Source: Flaccisagitta enflata (taxonomy: Eukaryota > Chaetognatha > Sagittoidea > Aphragmophora). Taken from it: DNA of 64,000 bases. The position numbers and the translations under genes were made by a program. Each line of letters begins with the position of its first letter. Within the stretch, counting starts at the first letter, position 1. Of the stretch, positions 23,786 through 33,700 are shown piece by piece. The DNA is taken from contig OZ231127.1 in assembly GCA_965153355.1 (NCBI GenBank), positions 46,190,001 through 46,254,000 on the forward strand, given 5' to 3'. Below the pieces are notes generated by a model. That model was not told where the DNA came from, ran no database searches, and worked only from the letters and a program-made list of their open reading frames with translations.

Positions 23786-24194
23786 CGCGCTCAAGCAATT
23801 GAGAAAAACGTCCGGAAGCTACTGTAGGGTGAATACAAAGAAAACACACAAACAGAGGACGAAAAAACGTTATCAAAACACCAAACAGATAAGGGGCGGG
23901 AAAAGAAAGGGATATCCATTGAAGCGAATTGACACAGTATAATCATAGTCAAGCAATCATCAATGTCAATCACTCTTTCAATTAAACTTATCCGTTTTAG
24001 AAGTGTTGATATGGAACGCATTTGAATGCATTCCATCGCCAAATCCAGCTGTCTAGGGCCACTCCACCGGACAAATGAAGGACCACCCAGCGGCTGGGGA
24101 CGCGTCTGTTCGCAATCACGCGACTTGAAGGACATGGAGGGCGCATGAGCGGAAATGAGGCGAAGAAGAGGACAGAATGGATGGTAGGAGTGAA

Positions 24195-26075
24195 TCATTG
24201 ATTAAAATTACGGCCGTGGAGGATTGTTGCATGGACTCGGCCGCACATTTGACACGTAGGTTTATTGTTGCAGTTTTTGGCAGTGTGTCCCTTCTCTAGG
24301 CAATGGTAACACAGTTCGCGCTTTGATAAAATGTCCACCCTTGAATCGACAGAGACGTCCATTAAAATGGGGCATTGAGACGTTGCATGGGGATGGCTAC
24401 AAATCTCGCAGAGTCCGTTTGGCTGATGTTGGTGGTGTATGGTGGAATCTTCTTCGGGCGGCGCCTGATATCTTTTGATAATTGCCCATCGTGACACCAA
24501 CTCTACCAAATTATGGTAGTTATAATCTCCCCGGCCATCTTGTTTTGATTCAAAGTCCTCCGTCCAAAATTTGTCAGCGAGATGAGGGATCCGGTTGTTG
24601 AGAATGTCACGAATTCTGTTTTCTCTATGACACATCTCTTCCTCTCCACACACCCTCGCAATCTTCTCAGCCTTCAACAATTCCGCATATAGGAGAAAAT
24701 GGGCCTTGTAATCATGTGTTGCGATTGGAGGAGCGGAGGCGATTCCGTCAAGCAGCGCGCCCACCATGCTTAACTCCCCCTGGAATATCATGTCCATCCG
24801 TTCAAAACACTTCTCCAACTCAACGGCGGCAGTCTCTGCTGTCACACCGATTGTCGCAGTCATGATGACATCAGCTACAGGGCCACTAAACCAATGTGGT
24901 AACTCCAAAAGCATGTCCATTTCCGTAATTCCCTTATTATTTGCCGCCTCTAAAAATCTCCGTTTCAGAATAATGTAATCTGTGGGCGTCAAGGATGTAT
25001 GCGGTGTTCTCGGCCGTGCCTTTTCCAAATTCTTGTAACCAATTTCTCGCCATCGAATGAAATTATCGGCATGGGATGCAGCAAGAAATTTCTCAATGGC
25101 ACCATCTGACAAGGGCTGATGGGCTAAACCCTGTCGAGCTGCTTGAGCACCCATTTGACGCCGCGTTAAAGGAGATGGAGGAGGAGGAGGAGGATGATGA
25201 TTGGAATGATGGCGATGGACTTGTGTCGTCTGAGGTCTACGGTGATCTGTGTCTGTCGGGCGTTTCTGGGGTGGTTGCTGATGTCGATGACCACCGCCGA
25301 CTCCTTCCGACCGCTCCTGATCTCCACCCACCTGCCTGACGACCTCACCATCACCATTCGCAGCTTTAGCAATCCAATCCCCTTTGACTTGACATTGCTG
25401 CTGATGATGTTGTTGACGAGCCTGTTGAAACACTGGTGGTTGTTGATGGTGCTGATGGAGCTGCTCGTGTACCGGCTCCTGCGTTGTTCCACACATGGAG
25501 GGATGATGCGTCGGCCTAACATCTCGCCGCTCTGACGCGCCACCTAATCCACCTTGATTCAGGTCATTCAAATTCACGCGTTGCAATGTCTCGTCAACCG
25601 CTTCCGCGTCCACCCCCAGCTTATGAGGGGCACGTTGGCGATATCTAAGAATCTCCTCCGTTGTCGGGAAATTGTCGGAGTACAAGTCTGTTGCAAAAAA
25701 TTTCATCTTTGTCCATTTGCTGCGCACAGTTTTCAGACTATTTGCAGAGTACGCCCACAAGTCGTATGCATCGTCAAGTTCACCCAATTTCGAAATGTCG
25801 TTGGTTTTGGCGAGGTAACGATAAACGATTCCTTGTAGGCCGTCGCGCGCAAAATCTGAATCTGCCGCTGCCATTTCATCGTCAGGGTTACTGGCCACAT
25901 AATTAAAGGCCATTTGAGCCTCGTTTAAGGCCGCTACCACATTTGCACGCATCTCGCGCAACTCGATGATATGTTCATGTTGGCAACCCGCAAAGTACGA
26001 TGCCAAAGATGAAATTGAGGTGTCGTGTACACCCCTATTAGCCATTGTTGATGGAACAGACATTTTAGCGTCCAA
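24195..26075 (-). CDS. gag: Gag polyprotein, BEL/Pao-type LTR retrotransposon
   Basis: 626 codons from ATG at 26075 to TGA, uninterrupted. The protein would form the particle and bind element RNA in the cytoplasm. Residues 1-150 are helical and charged. About 170-330 is Gln/His/Pro-rich linker. About 340-540 is a helical capsid-like region (FIRWREIGYKNLEKARPRTP, LMELPHWFSG-type segment). The C-terminus holds three zinc-knuckle-like motifs: CEICSHPHATSQC (556-568), CYHCLEKGHTAKNC (589-602, CX2CX4HX4C) and CQMCGRVHATILH (608 on). The CX2CX3HX4C-CCHC-CX2CX3H series is typical of BEL/Pao Gag before the protease. The ORF stops instead of running into pol. The stop overlaps an ATG (ATGA at 24195-24198) opening a 135-codon frame of unknown value. 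A second in-frame Met lies four codons in. Confidence 0.85.
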   Translation of the reverse strand: MDAKMSVPSTMANRGVHDTSISSLASYFAGCQHEHIIELREMRANVVAALNEAQMAFNYVASNPDDEMAAADSDFARDGLQGIVYRYLAKTNDISKLGELDDAYDLWAYSANSLKTVRSKWTKMKFFATDLYSDNFPTTEEILRYRQRAPHKLGVDAEAVDETLQRVNLNDLNQGGLGGASERRDVRPTHHPSMCGTTQEPVHEQLHQHHQQPPVFQQARQQHHQQQCQVKGDWIAKAANGDGEVVRQVGGDQERSEGVGGGHRHQQPPQKRPTDTDHRRPQTTQVHRHHSNHHPPPPPPSPLTRRQMGAQAARQGLAHQPLSDGAIEKFLAASHADNFIRWREIGYKNLEKARPRTPHTSLTPTDYIILKRRFLEAANNKGITEMDMLLELPHWFSGPVADVIMTATIGVTAETAAVELEKCFERMDMIFQGELSMVGALLDGIASAPPIATHDYKAHFLLYAELLKAEKIARVCGEEEMCHRENRIRDILNNRIPHLADKFWTEDFESKQDGRGDYNYHNLVELVSRWAIIKRYQAPPEEDSTIHHQHQPNGLCEICSHPHATSQCPILMDVSVDSRVDILSKRELCYHCLEKGHTAKNCNNKPTCQMCGRVHATILHGRNFNQ

Positions 26076-26542
26076 TGGAAACTGGCGCGATAACGTTTTT
26101 AGAGTCCATTTTGCTTGGACGTAATCACTTGCTTAATTCACGTCGAAAATACAGCGTCAGTTAAGCATCACCCGTCGGTTTTTAGTAAGCTTTCTCAAGA
26201 AGTATCGCGTCAGCCACTTGTTTCTTTTCACTTTCAGCCGCATAAAGAGCGGCGACTTGCGCAGAAAGAGGGCACGTCGCGATGTTCATCTTTCTGCTAG
26301 CACGCCAAAAAAGGATCAGGTTCGCTACCACCGACGCTAATTGCACGTGGGGAGAGGCGCAAATACATTTCGACGTTAAAAGGACAATTCACCAGCGATT
26401 TATAAACGCGTGTTTCTCTCATTGACATCACGTCCCGGCGCCCCGGCGCCTGGGGCCGTCACGTAGCATGACAGCAGCCTGGGTCAGGGCAGGAGACACG
26501 AATAGACGAGTGAAGACGGCGTCGATTTTTAATAGATTTTAC
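26076..26542 (-). other. Leader between 5' LTR and gag
   Basis: 467 bp on the minus strand, containing a GC-rich palindromic patch (CCCAGGCGCCGGGGCGCC) that could be a packaging or dimerisation structure. No tRNA-complementary TGG site was recognised next to the LTR. Confidence 0.5.
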
Positions 26543-27037
26543 TGTGAATTTACGGCATGGTTTCTTGCCGTCGGTTCACGCTTTTAGCGATTCACATGTC
26601 TATTTAGCTTAGCGTGAACATGTCCTTATTTTGTCTAATTTGCATATTGAGGTGTGGATGAAATGATAAAGCCCGTTGTAATTCTACATAGCCGCCGATA
26701 TGTCTATTTTTGTGAAGTAAAATCTATTAACGGACAGTTTGCCACCACACCTCTCAAAAAAGACTCTATGAAACAAAAAAGAGAGAGAAAATTAGTACAC
26801 CAATCGAGACAAGACGATAAAACGATAAAATGATAAAACGATAAAACAGTAAAACCGACGCGATAACGATAAAAATGCAAGGCAAAAAAATGATAAAAAA
26901 CGCGCACAATTTCCCAGCAGCAAAGGGCGATAAAGACTAAAAACCCCAAACAACTCCGTAAGACTACAGAGATGACAAAAGAGCAAGGGGGACAAAAAAT
27001 GGAATCGTTAATGCCAACAAAAAACACATTTTTCACA
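26543..27037 (-). repeat. 5' LTR (495 bp)
   Basis: Same 495 bp as 21364-21858. Right flank TGTTT completes the target duplication. On this strand it should hold the element's promoter. No TATA box was placed with confidence. Confidence 0.9.
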
Positions 27038-27042
27038 TGTTT

Positions 27043-27150
27043 GGTAACAGTATTTCTAGGTGTAATAGTGACAGATGGGGTTACAGACAGGGTGACAGAT
27101 GATAGGACAAGTTAGGTGACAGATGAAAGGACAAATGGGGTAACATAGGA
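27043..27150. repeat. GGGTGACAGAT minisatellite (right part)
   Basis: Continuation of the 21057-21340 array beyond the LTR insertion (GATGGGGTTACAGACAGGGT). Confidence 0.75.
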
Positions 27151-27371
27151 GGTAACAGGTTTTATTGTTTATGATTGAAGCTTGGCAAATTTGATTGTCA
27201 ATAGACATCCTTTTATGCAAGTTACTGAATAAGGAGTGATGCTTCATATTCTGCAGCAGTGCTAACCGCTAAACCTTATTACAAATAACACATCAAAGCC
27301 CTGCAATTGTAAGAAATACTGACTATCTTCTTCGGTTGGAAGGCTTATGTTGCTTTCTCACTTTGTTACAG

Positions 27372-27413
27372 AGCAGACAGGAAGGAAGAAGAAGAAAAGT
27401 TGGACAAAAATGG
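27372..27413 (+). CDS. Candidate small exon (gene 1)
   Basis: Strong acceptor (GCTTTCTCACTTTGTTACAG), 42 nt and donor TGG|GTAATA. Phase 0 entry is compatible with 20761. The peptide is basic (SRQEGRRRKVGQKW); an alternative frame reads ADRKEEEEKLDKN. Very short, so only the splice signals support it. Confidence 0.2.
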
Positions 27414-27483
27414 GTAATACATGAAAAAAACGCTGAACCCAATAAGCTCTATACTAATTCAAAAACAAATTTAGTTGAGAGAG

Positions 27484-27850
27484 GCCCTAGAAGAGGGGTG
27501 TGAGTGGCCATATGGAATATTTCATGGGGGGGGGGGAAAGATGTAGAACATACTGCAGCACTAAGAAAACATACTACTGAAAAATGAGAACATGCTACTG
27601 CCTAGTTTCATAATTTGCCAATGTGGAGAGATCAAAGGAGAGGGGTGTCAGTGGCCATATGGAATGTTTCATGGGGGGGGGGGAGATATAGAAAATACTG
27701 CAGTATAAAGAAAACATACTACTGTTAAATGAGAACATGCTACTGCTTTGTTTCATAATATGCTAATATTAAGAGGCCAAAGGAGAGGGATGTGAGTGGT
27801 CATATGGAATATAAAATGGAGGGGGGGATATAGAACATACTACAGTATAA
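27484..27850. repeat. Tandem repeat, unit about 146 bp, 2.5 copies
   Basis: GAGTGGCCATATGGAATATT recurs at about 27502, 27649 and 27794, each followed by a G run, GAACATACTGCAG-like sequence and AGAAAACATACTACTG. Confidence 0.8.
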
Positions 27851-27884
27851 AGATAGGTAAGAATACCTAAACCTAACTACTACT

Positions 27885-28370
27885 ATCATTGCCACCACCG
27901 CCATCACTTTCAACACCATTTCAGAATAAACCTTACATATCTTTGACAATTTCAACCAAAGCCTCCACCACCACCTACTCCTCTTCTTCCTCCGCCTCCT
28001 CCTCCTCCTCCTCCTCCTCCCTCCTCCTCCTCCTTCACCACCGTCAGATATATTTTGAGTCCATACTATTTGTAAACCTGACATTTTCATTACCTTTTGC
28101 AGCTTTTTTTTAAGCCGCCACCACTGCCACCACCACCATCACCATCACCACCAACACCTCCACTGCCACCACCACCTCCTCTACCACCTCCTCCTCTACC
28201 ACCATCAGTGAAGTTTCACTTTTTTCCCATCTTAGAGACCTGGCATCATTAATATTAACCCAATGACCTGAACAACTTTCACTGAAGCCACCACCGCCAC
28301 TACCGCCACCACCACTGCCACCACCACCACCACCAACACACCACCACCACCGCCTCCTTCACCACCCTTT
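27885..28370. repeat. CCA/CCT trinucleotide-rich tract
   Basis: Clusters of CCACCA, CCTCCT and CTTCTT interrupted by unique sequence. Pro/Ser/His frames are artefacts. Confidence 0.8.
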
Positions 28371-28844
28371 AATTCGAGCCAACAATGTAGCCATAAAACA
28401 AAAACAAGTTACTGCTTACTCTAATTACTTCGGGAAATTCAACTGAAAACGCACTTTGATCTCATTTGCATATTGCAGTCGACATCTAATCATGTCGGTT
28501 TCTTATATCGGTACGCCATTTCGGACACAACATTCACTTTTAGCGCAGAATTTGGTCATTTAGACCTCTCTTTTCATTATCTCGTACATAATGTAAGTTT
28601 TTAACAAGTAATCAAACTTTTCATTTTACTCAATGAAGAATTTTGAACTACAAAAAATGCAAAATCGATGCCACTGGCCAATTCCATGTAGTTTTTCGTC
28701 TCTGAGAGGCTGGAAGTCTGTTATTTCCCTCTGAAATGAGTTTAGTTACACTCAGAGAGGTACCACGAACATAAAAAACATATGATATGATGTTTATTTT
28801 TTTAGAGAAAGAATGGGCCAAATTATTGCATAGTGAGGTGTCCC

Positions 28845-29098
28845 AACTGGGTGCAATTGTACGATCATCTGTGATCTTTTGTTTTCAAGACTTTTTAAGC
28901 GGTTTTTTGAATTAGGGTTAGGGGTGGGTTTAGGGTTAGGGTTAGGGTTGGGGATAGTTTTAGGGTTAGGGTTAGGGACAGGGTTAGCTTTAGGGCTAAG
29001 GGTTGGCTGGGTTTAATGTAATACGGCCCAAAGCTATTCGAATCAAATTCGGTCTGGCGGAGGATTTGGAAATAAAAACAAAATCGTGCAGGGAATCA
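28845..29098. repeat. Dispersed repeat with TTAGGG-like core (copy 1)
   Basis: Contains TTAGGGTTAGGGTTGGGGAT and AGGGCTAAGGGTTGGCTGGG, then TCTGGCGGAGGATT and AACAAAATCGTGCAG. The same order recurs at 61320-61565, so this is a repeat family that has captured telomere-like sequence, not an active telomere. Confidence 0.75.
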
Positions 29099-29109
29099 TT
29101 CATTTTGTC

Positions 29110-29444
29110 CTGAAACAGTAGCACCCCCCCTACAGCTCTAACCAATTAGATTATAGACATTTTAAAGGTAGAGGAAAAATGTTTATATTAATACAAATGG
29201 CGTCACCAGAGCGATTTTTCATTTTTGTTTTTTAAGTCAAGATATAGCTTAATAAAGTATTGAAATTAACTATTACTAAAAGTTCAAAAAATCAAGGTTT
29301 TTCCATTATAATTTGAGACTGGAATGGAAATTGCAAAATCGCTCTGGTGGCGCCACTTGTATAGTCATAAGCTTTAATTAGCATTGTTAAATTTATTGTT
29401 CATTGCTGTAACTTGAGCTGTAACGGGGGGTGCTACAGTTTTAG
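29110..29444. mobile_element. MITE, inverted ends CTGAAACAGTAGCACCCCCC
   Basis: The left end pairs with GGGGGGTGCTACAGTTTTAG on the right. Subterminal GGCGTCACCAGAGCGATTTT pairs with AAATCGCTCTGGTGGCGCCA. About 335 bp, non-coding. No clear target duplication. Confidence 0.65.
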
Positions 29445-30359
29445 GGGGGTTCACATCTTATATTTCTCCTTCCTCTGTAGATGGATACACTTTTTTTTTT
29501 ATAAGAGACAACCTTTTTTGAACTCAGCCTGGGTTCTCTTAATTTTTTTGCCGTTTTGAGGCTCAATGTCTCTTAAATTGTTCTTAATATTTTCAATGTG
29601 TAAAAATAGTAAAAAAGTGTGTAGATACATTATTTAGTGATATTCTATGTATCTTTAGTAAAGGACTTGTTCATAACTATAAAATATTGAATAACCTGTC
29701 TAATTTGACAGGCAAAATCATAAAAAAAGTAGTCTTTTTCTGAAAAAAACTACCAATTTTGGTTAAAAAATTGAATAATTGCCTTTTATTTTAATTTCTG
29801 AAGTGAATTCTTCAAAAATTTTCAAAACTGAATCCCAGCCTGGGCATTCTCTTATTTTGTTCTTAAAATTTTGGCAAATCTCAGCCTCATTTCTCTTACA
29901 AAAAAGTCTCTTATAAAATAAAAAAATTATATGCCAATATAGAAGTTAATAAGAATTGACATGAAAGGACCAAGTTTTTAGATGCGCTAGAGGCGGATTT
30001 CCATTACTACATGTATTTGATTCGTTATAGCAGGGTTTAACTTTACTTTCTTTCCGCTAGAATTTCAGTCACGAAAGAAATAGTAATTAACAGACCTCGT
30101 GTGTCAATCCGTCCCCATGCCGACCCCTCAACCACTCTACCGACTTATCTGAAATACAGTGAATATCCGATATAACGGTCTTGAAAAGACTGGGGTATTT
30201 TGTTTGTTAAATCAAAATGTTGTTAAATCGGACCTAGATATTATGGTTGCTAAATCAGAAATGCTGTTAAATCAGGTGCCGATAAGGTAGTTGTCCACTG
30301 TATTCAGCAGCGCCGTTGAAATTTCTGATAACGGATGATGCCGGAACGACGTCCCCGCC
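29445..30359. other. No gene seen
   Basis: AT-rich. Contains a run of ATATAACGGTC/GTTAAATC-like motifs near 30160-30280 and no supported frame. Confidence 0.4.
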
Positions 30360-30581
30360 ATGTCAGCCAAAGGTGACCTAGGTGATCTACTCAATCAATT
30401 CAAATCAAATCATCCCTATATTCTATTTTCGATATGTGCAGCTATGGGCTGTGCGCTTTGGCCTCAACGCTGGGTTTCATGCTCGCCCATACGAATCGCC
30501 TATCTGAAACTGATACTCGTATTGATTTGCCTCATTGTGCAGACGACAACTCTACAGAACTTTGTCATGCGACTGAGCCAG
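30360..30581 (+). CDS. Candidate first exon of a small membrane/secreted protein (gene 2)
   Basis: An ATG in good context (CCCCGCCATGT) opens 74 codons (begins MSAKGDLGDLLNQFKSNHPY, later LKLILVLICLIV, a possible membrane segment). It ends at CAG|GCAAGT, the consensus of the rarer GC-AG introns. A second frame is equally protein-like from ATG 30434 (MCSYGLCALASTLGFMLAHT, signal-peptide-like, then ETDTRIDLPHCADDNSTELC). It leaves one base. The two readings give different downstream frames and cannot be separated by eye. Confidence 0.35.
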
Positions 30582-30906
30582 GCAAGTGATAAATTATCTG
30601 ATGATGTTAGCCTAAAATGGCGTCGGACCAGATAGCTATAGATGAATTAACAAAATCATGACTTATTTCTATGGTATCCTAAATGAATGGTTTTTGTGAA
30701 ATCGCATGGATGTAGGGAGCCTAGGGAAGCTCTCAAATTCGCCACGTCCACTTAGCATTTCAAAACAGAGTCAGGATCAAGACCGACTTATGTAAAAAGT
30801 GAAAACTGTAAAAAGAATTGTAAATTTCTTACTTTTTGTAACAGTTTTGTAAGATGATCTTCCATCTAAGGGCTTTTTTGTAACATTTCAAACAAACTCA
30901 GTTGAA

Positions 30907-31045
30907 TTTTTAGTCGCGTGCACGCGACTCTACAACCCGCTCTGTCCAACGGTCGGTCGGTCAGTCTGTCCCACTTTACTTTTCTTAGCTTCGCCGCCCC
31001 TGCCCACCCGCACGCGACTGGGGTAGCCGTGTATCCGGCCTTGTT
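30907..31045 (-). mobile_element. Family A element, short internal deletion
   Basis: Minus strand: AACAAGGCCGGATACACGGC, anchor AGTCGCGTGC, GGGTGGGCAGGGGC, GACC tract, AGTCGCGTGCACGCGACTAA. The 3' arm is the exact complement of the anchor. The hairpin loop is reduced so the arms are directly palindromic. The block between G-run and GACC tract is shortened. Confidence 0.7.
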
Positions 31046-31290
31046 CTCTTCACAGTCTGTTTTTCAAAGAAATTTTCAAATTTTCAACCATGAATCACTC
31101 CTATTTCAAGACCGATTTGCATTTCAAAACCGTGGCGTCCCCTATATCCATGTGTGAATGTGTGAAAAAAGAAAATATTGATGAATGATGAATAAACGCA
31201 AGTGTTGCTGAGTCCGCAACAAGAGTAGATTACTGACCACATCCAACATGCCCCAATGATTTTATGTATCATGTTGCTTTACCTTGGAAG

Positions 31291-31349
31291 TGCTGGCGCT
31301 ACGAGGAAGGACTCTTTTGTCGATTCACTGGATACTGGTGCCCAGAGCA
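31291..31349 (+). CDS. Candidate second exon (gene 2)
   Basis: Flanked by an AG after TTGCTTTACCTTGG and by a donor A|GTAAGT. Frames: CWRYEEGLFCRFTGYWCPE (Cys-rich, phase 0 entry) or VLALRGRTLLSIHWILVPRA (two-base entry). Alternatively an ATG at 31256 starts a signal-peptide-like exon (MILCIMLLYLGSAGATRKDS). On the minus strand TTCCAAG|GTAAAG is also a good donor, so even the strand is uncertain. Confidence 0.3.
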
Positions 31350-31440
31350 GTAAGTTATGTCACACCATACAATGAAACAATGAAAAAATATAGTCATTTC
31401 ATACTATATTGAACTGAAAAAATTGGAATAGTCACGAAAG

Positions 31441-31848
31441 CGTTGGATGGTCAACGGTACCCAATGCCCATAAATCTGTGTATGTATGGGGATGAGATGG
31501 TGAGAGGGCCAATAATTAATGCCTATGCTCAAAGGGATTCTTATGGTCTATGAGCCTTTGGGCCACAATTTGGACCACAATTTGGACCACAAGGCTGGGT
31601 TTGGACCAAAAGGCGGGGCTCTAGTCTGGAATTAAACCCCTGAGGCTAGGATTTGAGCCTAAAAGCTAGGAATTAACCTTCAAGCCAGAGATCTGAGCGT
31701 TCAGGCAGGGATTTGAGCCTTGAGGCTGGAATATCAACCTTGGAGAGAATTAAACTTTAAGGCTTAAATTTTAGCTTCAAAGGGGGGAGGGGGGAAAAGG
31801 AGGAGAAAATCTCCCATAGGTCATGGGCCCCTATAGGGGCCGCCGCCC
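31441..31848. mobile_element. Family B element
   Basis: GGTCAACGGTACCCAATGCC at left. TAGGTCATGGGCCCCTATAG and GGGCCGCCGCCC at right. The middle is the GGATTTGAGCCT/AGGCTGGG minisatellite. Confidence 0.55.
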
Positions 31849-32071
31849 AAAAAGGACGCGCTCGAACATATTAATCTAAATTTCATTTTGTATGGATATG
31901 CTATCTAACCATGATTTTTTTGTGAAACGAATGCAAAAGGTTATCATATTTTTGTTATTTTCACATCTTGAGCCATGAAGAAGTGTCTTTTTTCTCAATT
32001 TTTTACCATTGCCATGCCAATGATGCCAACTCTGTCAACAAGTGAAATAGTTGTTTTTCTTTTCATTCTAG

Positions 32072-32251
32072 ATTACAACAATGCACACCCTCATAGAAAA
32101 ATTTTATCTCCTATTTGATTCATTTACCAGAGATCCTATGTGTGAATTTTGGCGGTCATGGAAACATTGGCTATTCAATGATGAAACTGCCGATGATGAC
32201 TCTAAACTATGGACCGAAACTTTTGGACTCATCAATTGCTTAAATATCTGA
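32072..32251 (+). CDS. Candidate terminal exon (gene 2)
   Basis: A strong acceptor (TTTTTCTTTTCATTCTAG) is followed by 59 codons and TGA. Translation is protein-like and aromatic-rich (FTRDPMCEFWRSWKHWLFND, then WTETFGLINCLNI). Phase 0 entry fits the VLALRG frame of the previous candidate exon. The one-base-entry frame would stop after eight codons (LQQCTPS). No domain recognised. Joined in the longer frame the product would be about 128 residues. Confidence 0.35.
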   Translation: MTTMHTLIEKFYLLFDSFTRDPMCEFWRSWKHWLFNDETADDDSKLWTETFGLINCLNI

Positions 32252-32568
32252 AAAATTGAAATTCATTTGAAAGATGTTCGTGTATATTAAAGAGCAACAT
32301 AACAAACTGGAGACCGAAGTGGTGAGATATCAGTATCATGGCCGGATGCGTTACTAACCTACACCTATTTGTAACAGACTCACCCTAAGGCTCAGCAAAT
32401 GACTTATAAATGAGCAGAAAAAAACAAACAAACAGTAATTTCTGTTTCTTTAAGGATTATTTTATTCTAATCTTTAGATGTAAGATAGCATAAAAGGCGA
32501 CTCTCACCGTATAGGAACAAATCATAAATGTTCGGTTTTTTATTAAATCTTTTTTCTTTTTGTTTTTT

Positions 32569-33029
32569 GGGCAGCGGCCCCAAAGGGCCGATGTCCTGTA
32601 GGACACAGGGGTGAATTTTCATATGTCCGTACGTACGTCCGTCCGTCCGTCCGTCCGTCCGTCCGTCCCCCCCCCCCGAGCTTCTCAAGCCTCAAATTCT
32701 CATTGAATAACATGGGAAATTGATTAAATGCAAAGTTCCCATTGAATAACATGGAAAATTGATGAAGAATGAAAAAAATGTGAAATTCCCATTGAATAAC
32801 ATGGCAACTGATGAGAAAATGAAAAAAAATGAAAAACCCCCATTGAATATCATGGAAAATTGCTCCAAAGGCCTCAAATATGCCCTCTCAGGACGTATGG
32901 AAATTCACCCCTGTGTCCTACAGGACATTGGCCCTTTGGGGCCGCTGCCCTGCTCTCACTTCACTTCTTCAGCTATCCAAGCAGGGCATCAGGTACCGCT
33001 GACCATGTGCGATCCTTGGATGACTTGTT
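32569..33029. mobile_element. Family B element, full
   Basis: Left GGGCAGCGGCCCCAAAGGG, GATGTCCTGTAGGACACAGG and a GTCC tract. Right CCCCTGTGTCCTACAGGACA, TTGGCCCTTTGGGGCCGCTG, then the outer hairpin GCCCTGCT...AGCAGGGC and GGTACCGCTGACCATGTGCG. The interior has AACATGG-AAA repeats (CCCATTGAATAACATGG). The terminal inverted repeats exceed 40 bp with few mismatches. Confidence 0.7.
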
Positions 33030-33082
33030 ATTGAGTCTTTTCTCTCTTTGTTTCTATCTGTATATTTATTTCTCTCTTTGTT

Positions 33083-33136
<54 letters not shown>
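33083..33136. repeat. CT microsatellite
   Basis: About 26 CT units. Confidence 0.95.
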
Positions 33137-33139
<3 letters not shown>

Positions 33140-33284
33140 CCTCTTATCCTCTTATCCTATCTACTCACCTTTTTGTGAACAGTCACAATTGTAATAAATG
33201 TAAAAAACAAACAATCCACATATCTGAAATAGCAATCAGGTTTAAAGGTTTATAATAAAAATAAATAATTATCGCACAGAACTT

Positions 33285-33450
33285 CTCTATCTTCTCTATC
33301 TCTATCAAAAAAAAAAATAATCAAATTTACTAACTCGGAAATTTCATGCATAGTCCCATTCAGTAAAAAAAAAAAAGGAAACCAGATTTTTCTTCAGGTC
33401 TCAAAAAGCCGAAGAATCTTCGATACTACGACTTTTTTTCTAAAACATAA
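33285..33450. repeat. Dispersed repeat shared with about 49075-49260
   Basis: CGCACAGAA, CATAGTCCCATTCAG and GGTCTCAAAAAGCCGAAG occur in the same order at 49.1-49.25 kb. Confidence 0.5.
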
Positions 33451-33552
33451 TTTTACTTAAAAGCAAACAAAAAGCTTACTAACGGAGGGACTGATCGGTC
33501 GGCACACCATTGCATGGATTGGCGCGCGCATGATATTAAAAGAAGATAGCGT

Positions 33553-33700
33553 TCAATACATCATGGTGACGTCGAGGGAGCCTTTCATTTCCGGAAGAGC
33601 AACACAACACTGTTCTTTGCAAATCGGCCCGGCAGCGAAAATAAGCAGAATGTTGACCAGCAAAGGAGGCACGGACCAACACGCTAAGTAGAATGACCAC
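33553..33700 (-). CDS. Clarin-like exon 5 (TM4 and C-terminus)
   Basis: Acceptor TATATCCCCCAAAAG, one-base entry, 48 codons then TGA. WSFYLACWSVPPLLVNILLI is TM4. A short cytoplasmic tail with a Cys-Cys pair ends DVTMMY. Separated by a 243-bp intron from exon 4. Confidence 0.75.

Larger units (their letters stand above)
21364..27037 (-). mobile_element. LTR retrotransposon, BEL/Pao-type Gag, no pol
   Basis: Two 495-bp direct repeats (21364-21858 and 26543-27037) begin TGTGAA and end TTCACA. They appear identical on reading and are flanked by the 5-bp duplication TGTTT (21359-21363 and 27038-27042). The only convincing gene is a minus-strand gag of 626 codons, so the 5' LTR is the right one. 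No protease, reverse transcriptase, RNase H or integrase motif was found in the 2.3 kb after gag. No canonical TGG-type primer-binding site follows the 5' LTR (it continues GTAAAATCTATTAAAAATCG), and no clean polypurine tract abuts the 3' LTR. Identical LTRs imply a young insertion, presumably mobilised in trans. Confidence 0.9.

Noticed and set aside
21525-27036. 110-residue hydrophobic frame present twice on the minus strand
   Set aside because: Lies entirely in the LTRs; no start context or homology, and LTRs are normally non-coding.
28900-29000. Functional telomere
   Set aside because: Irregular, internal, and repeated in the same context at 61.4 kb.
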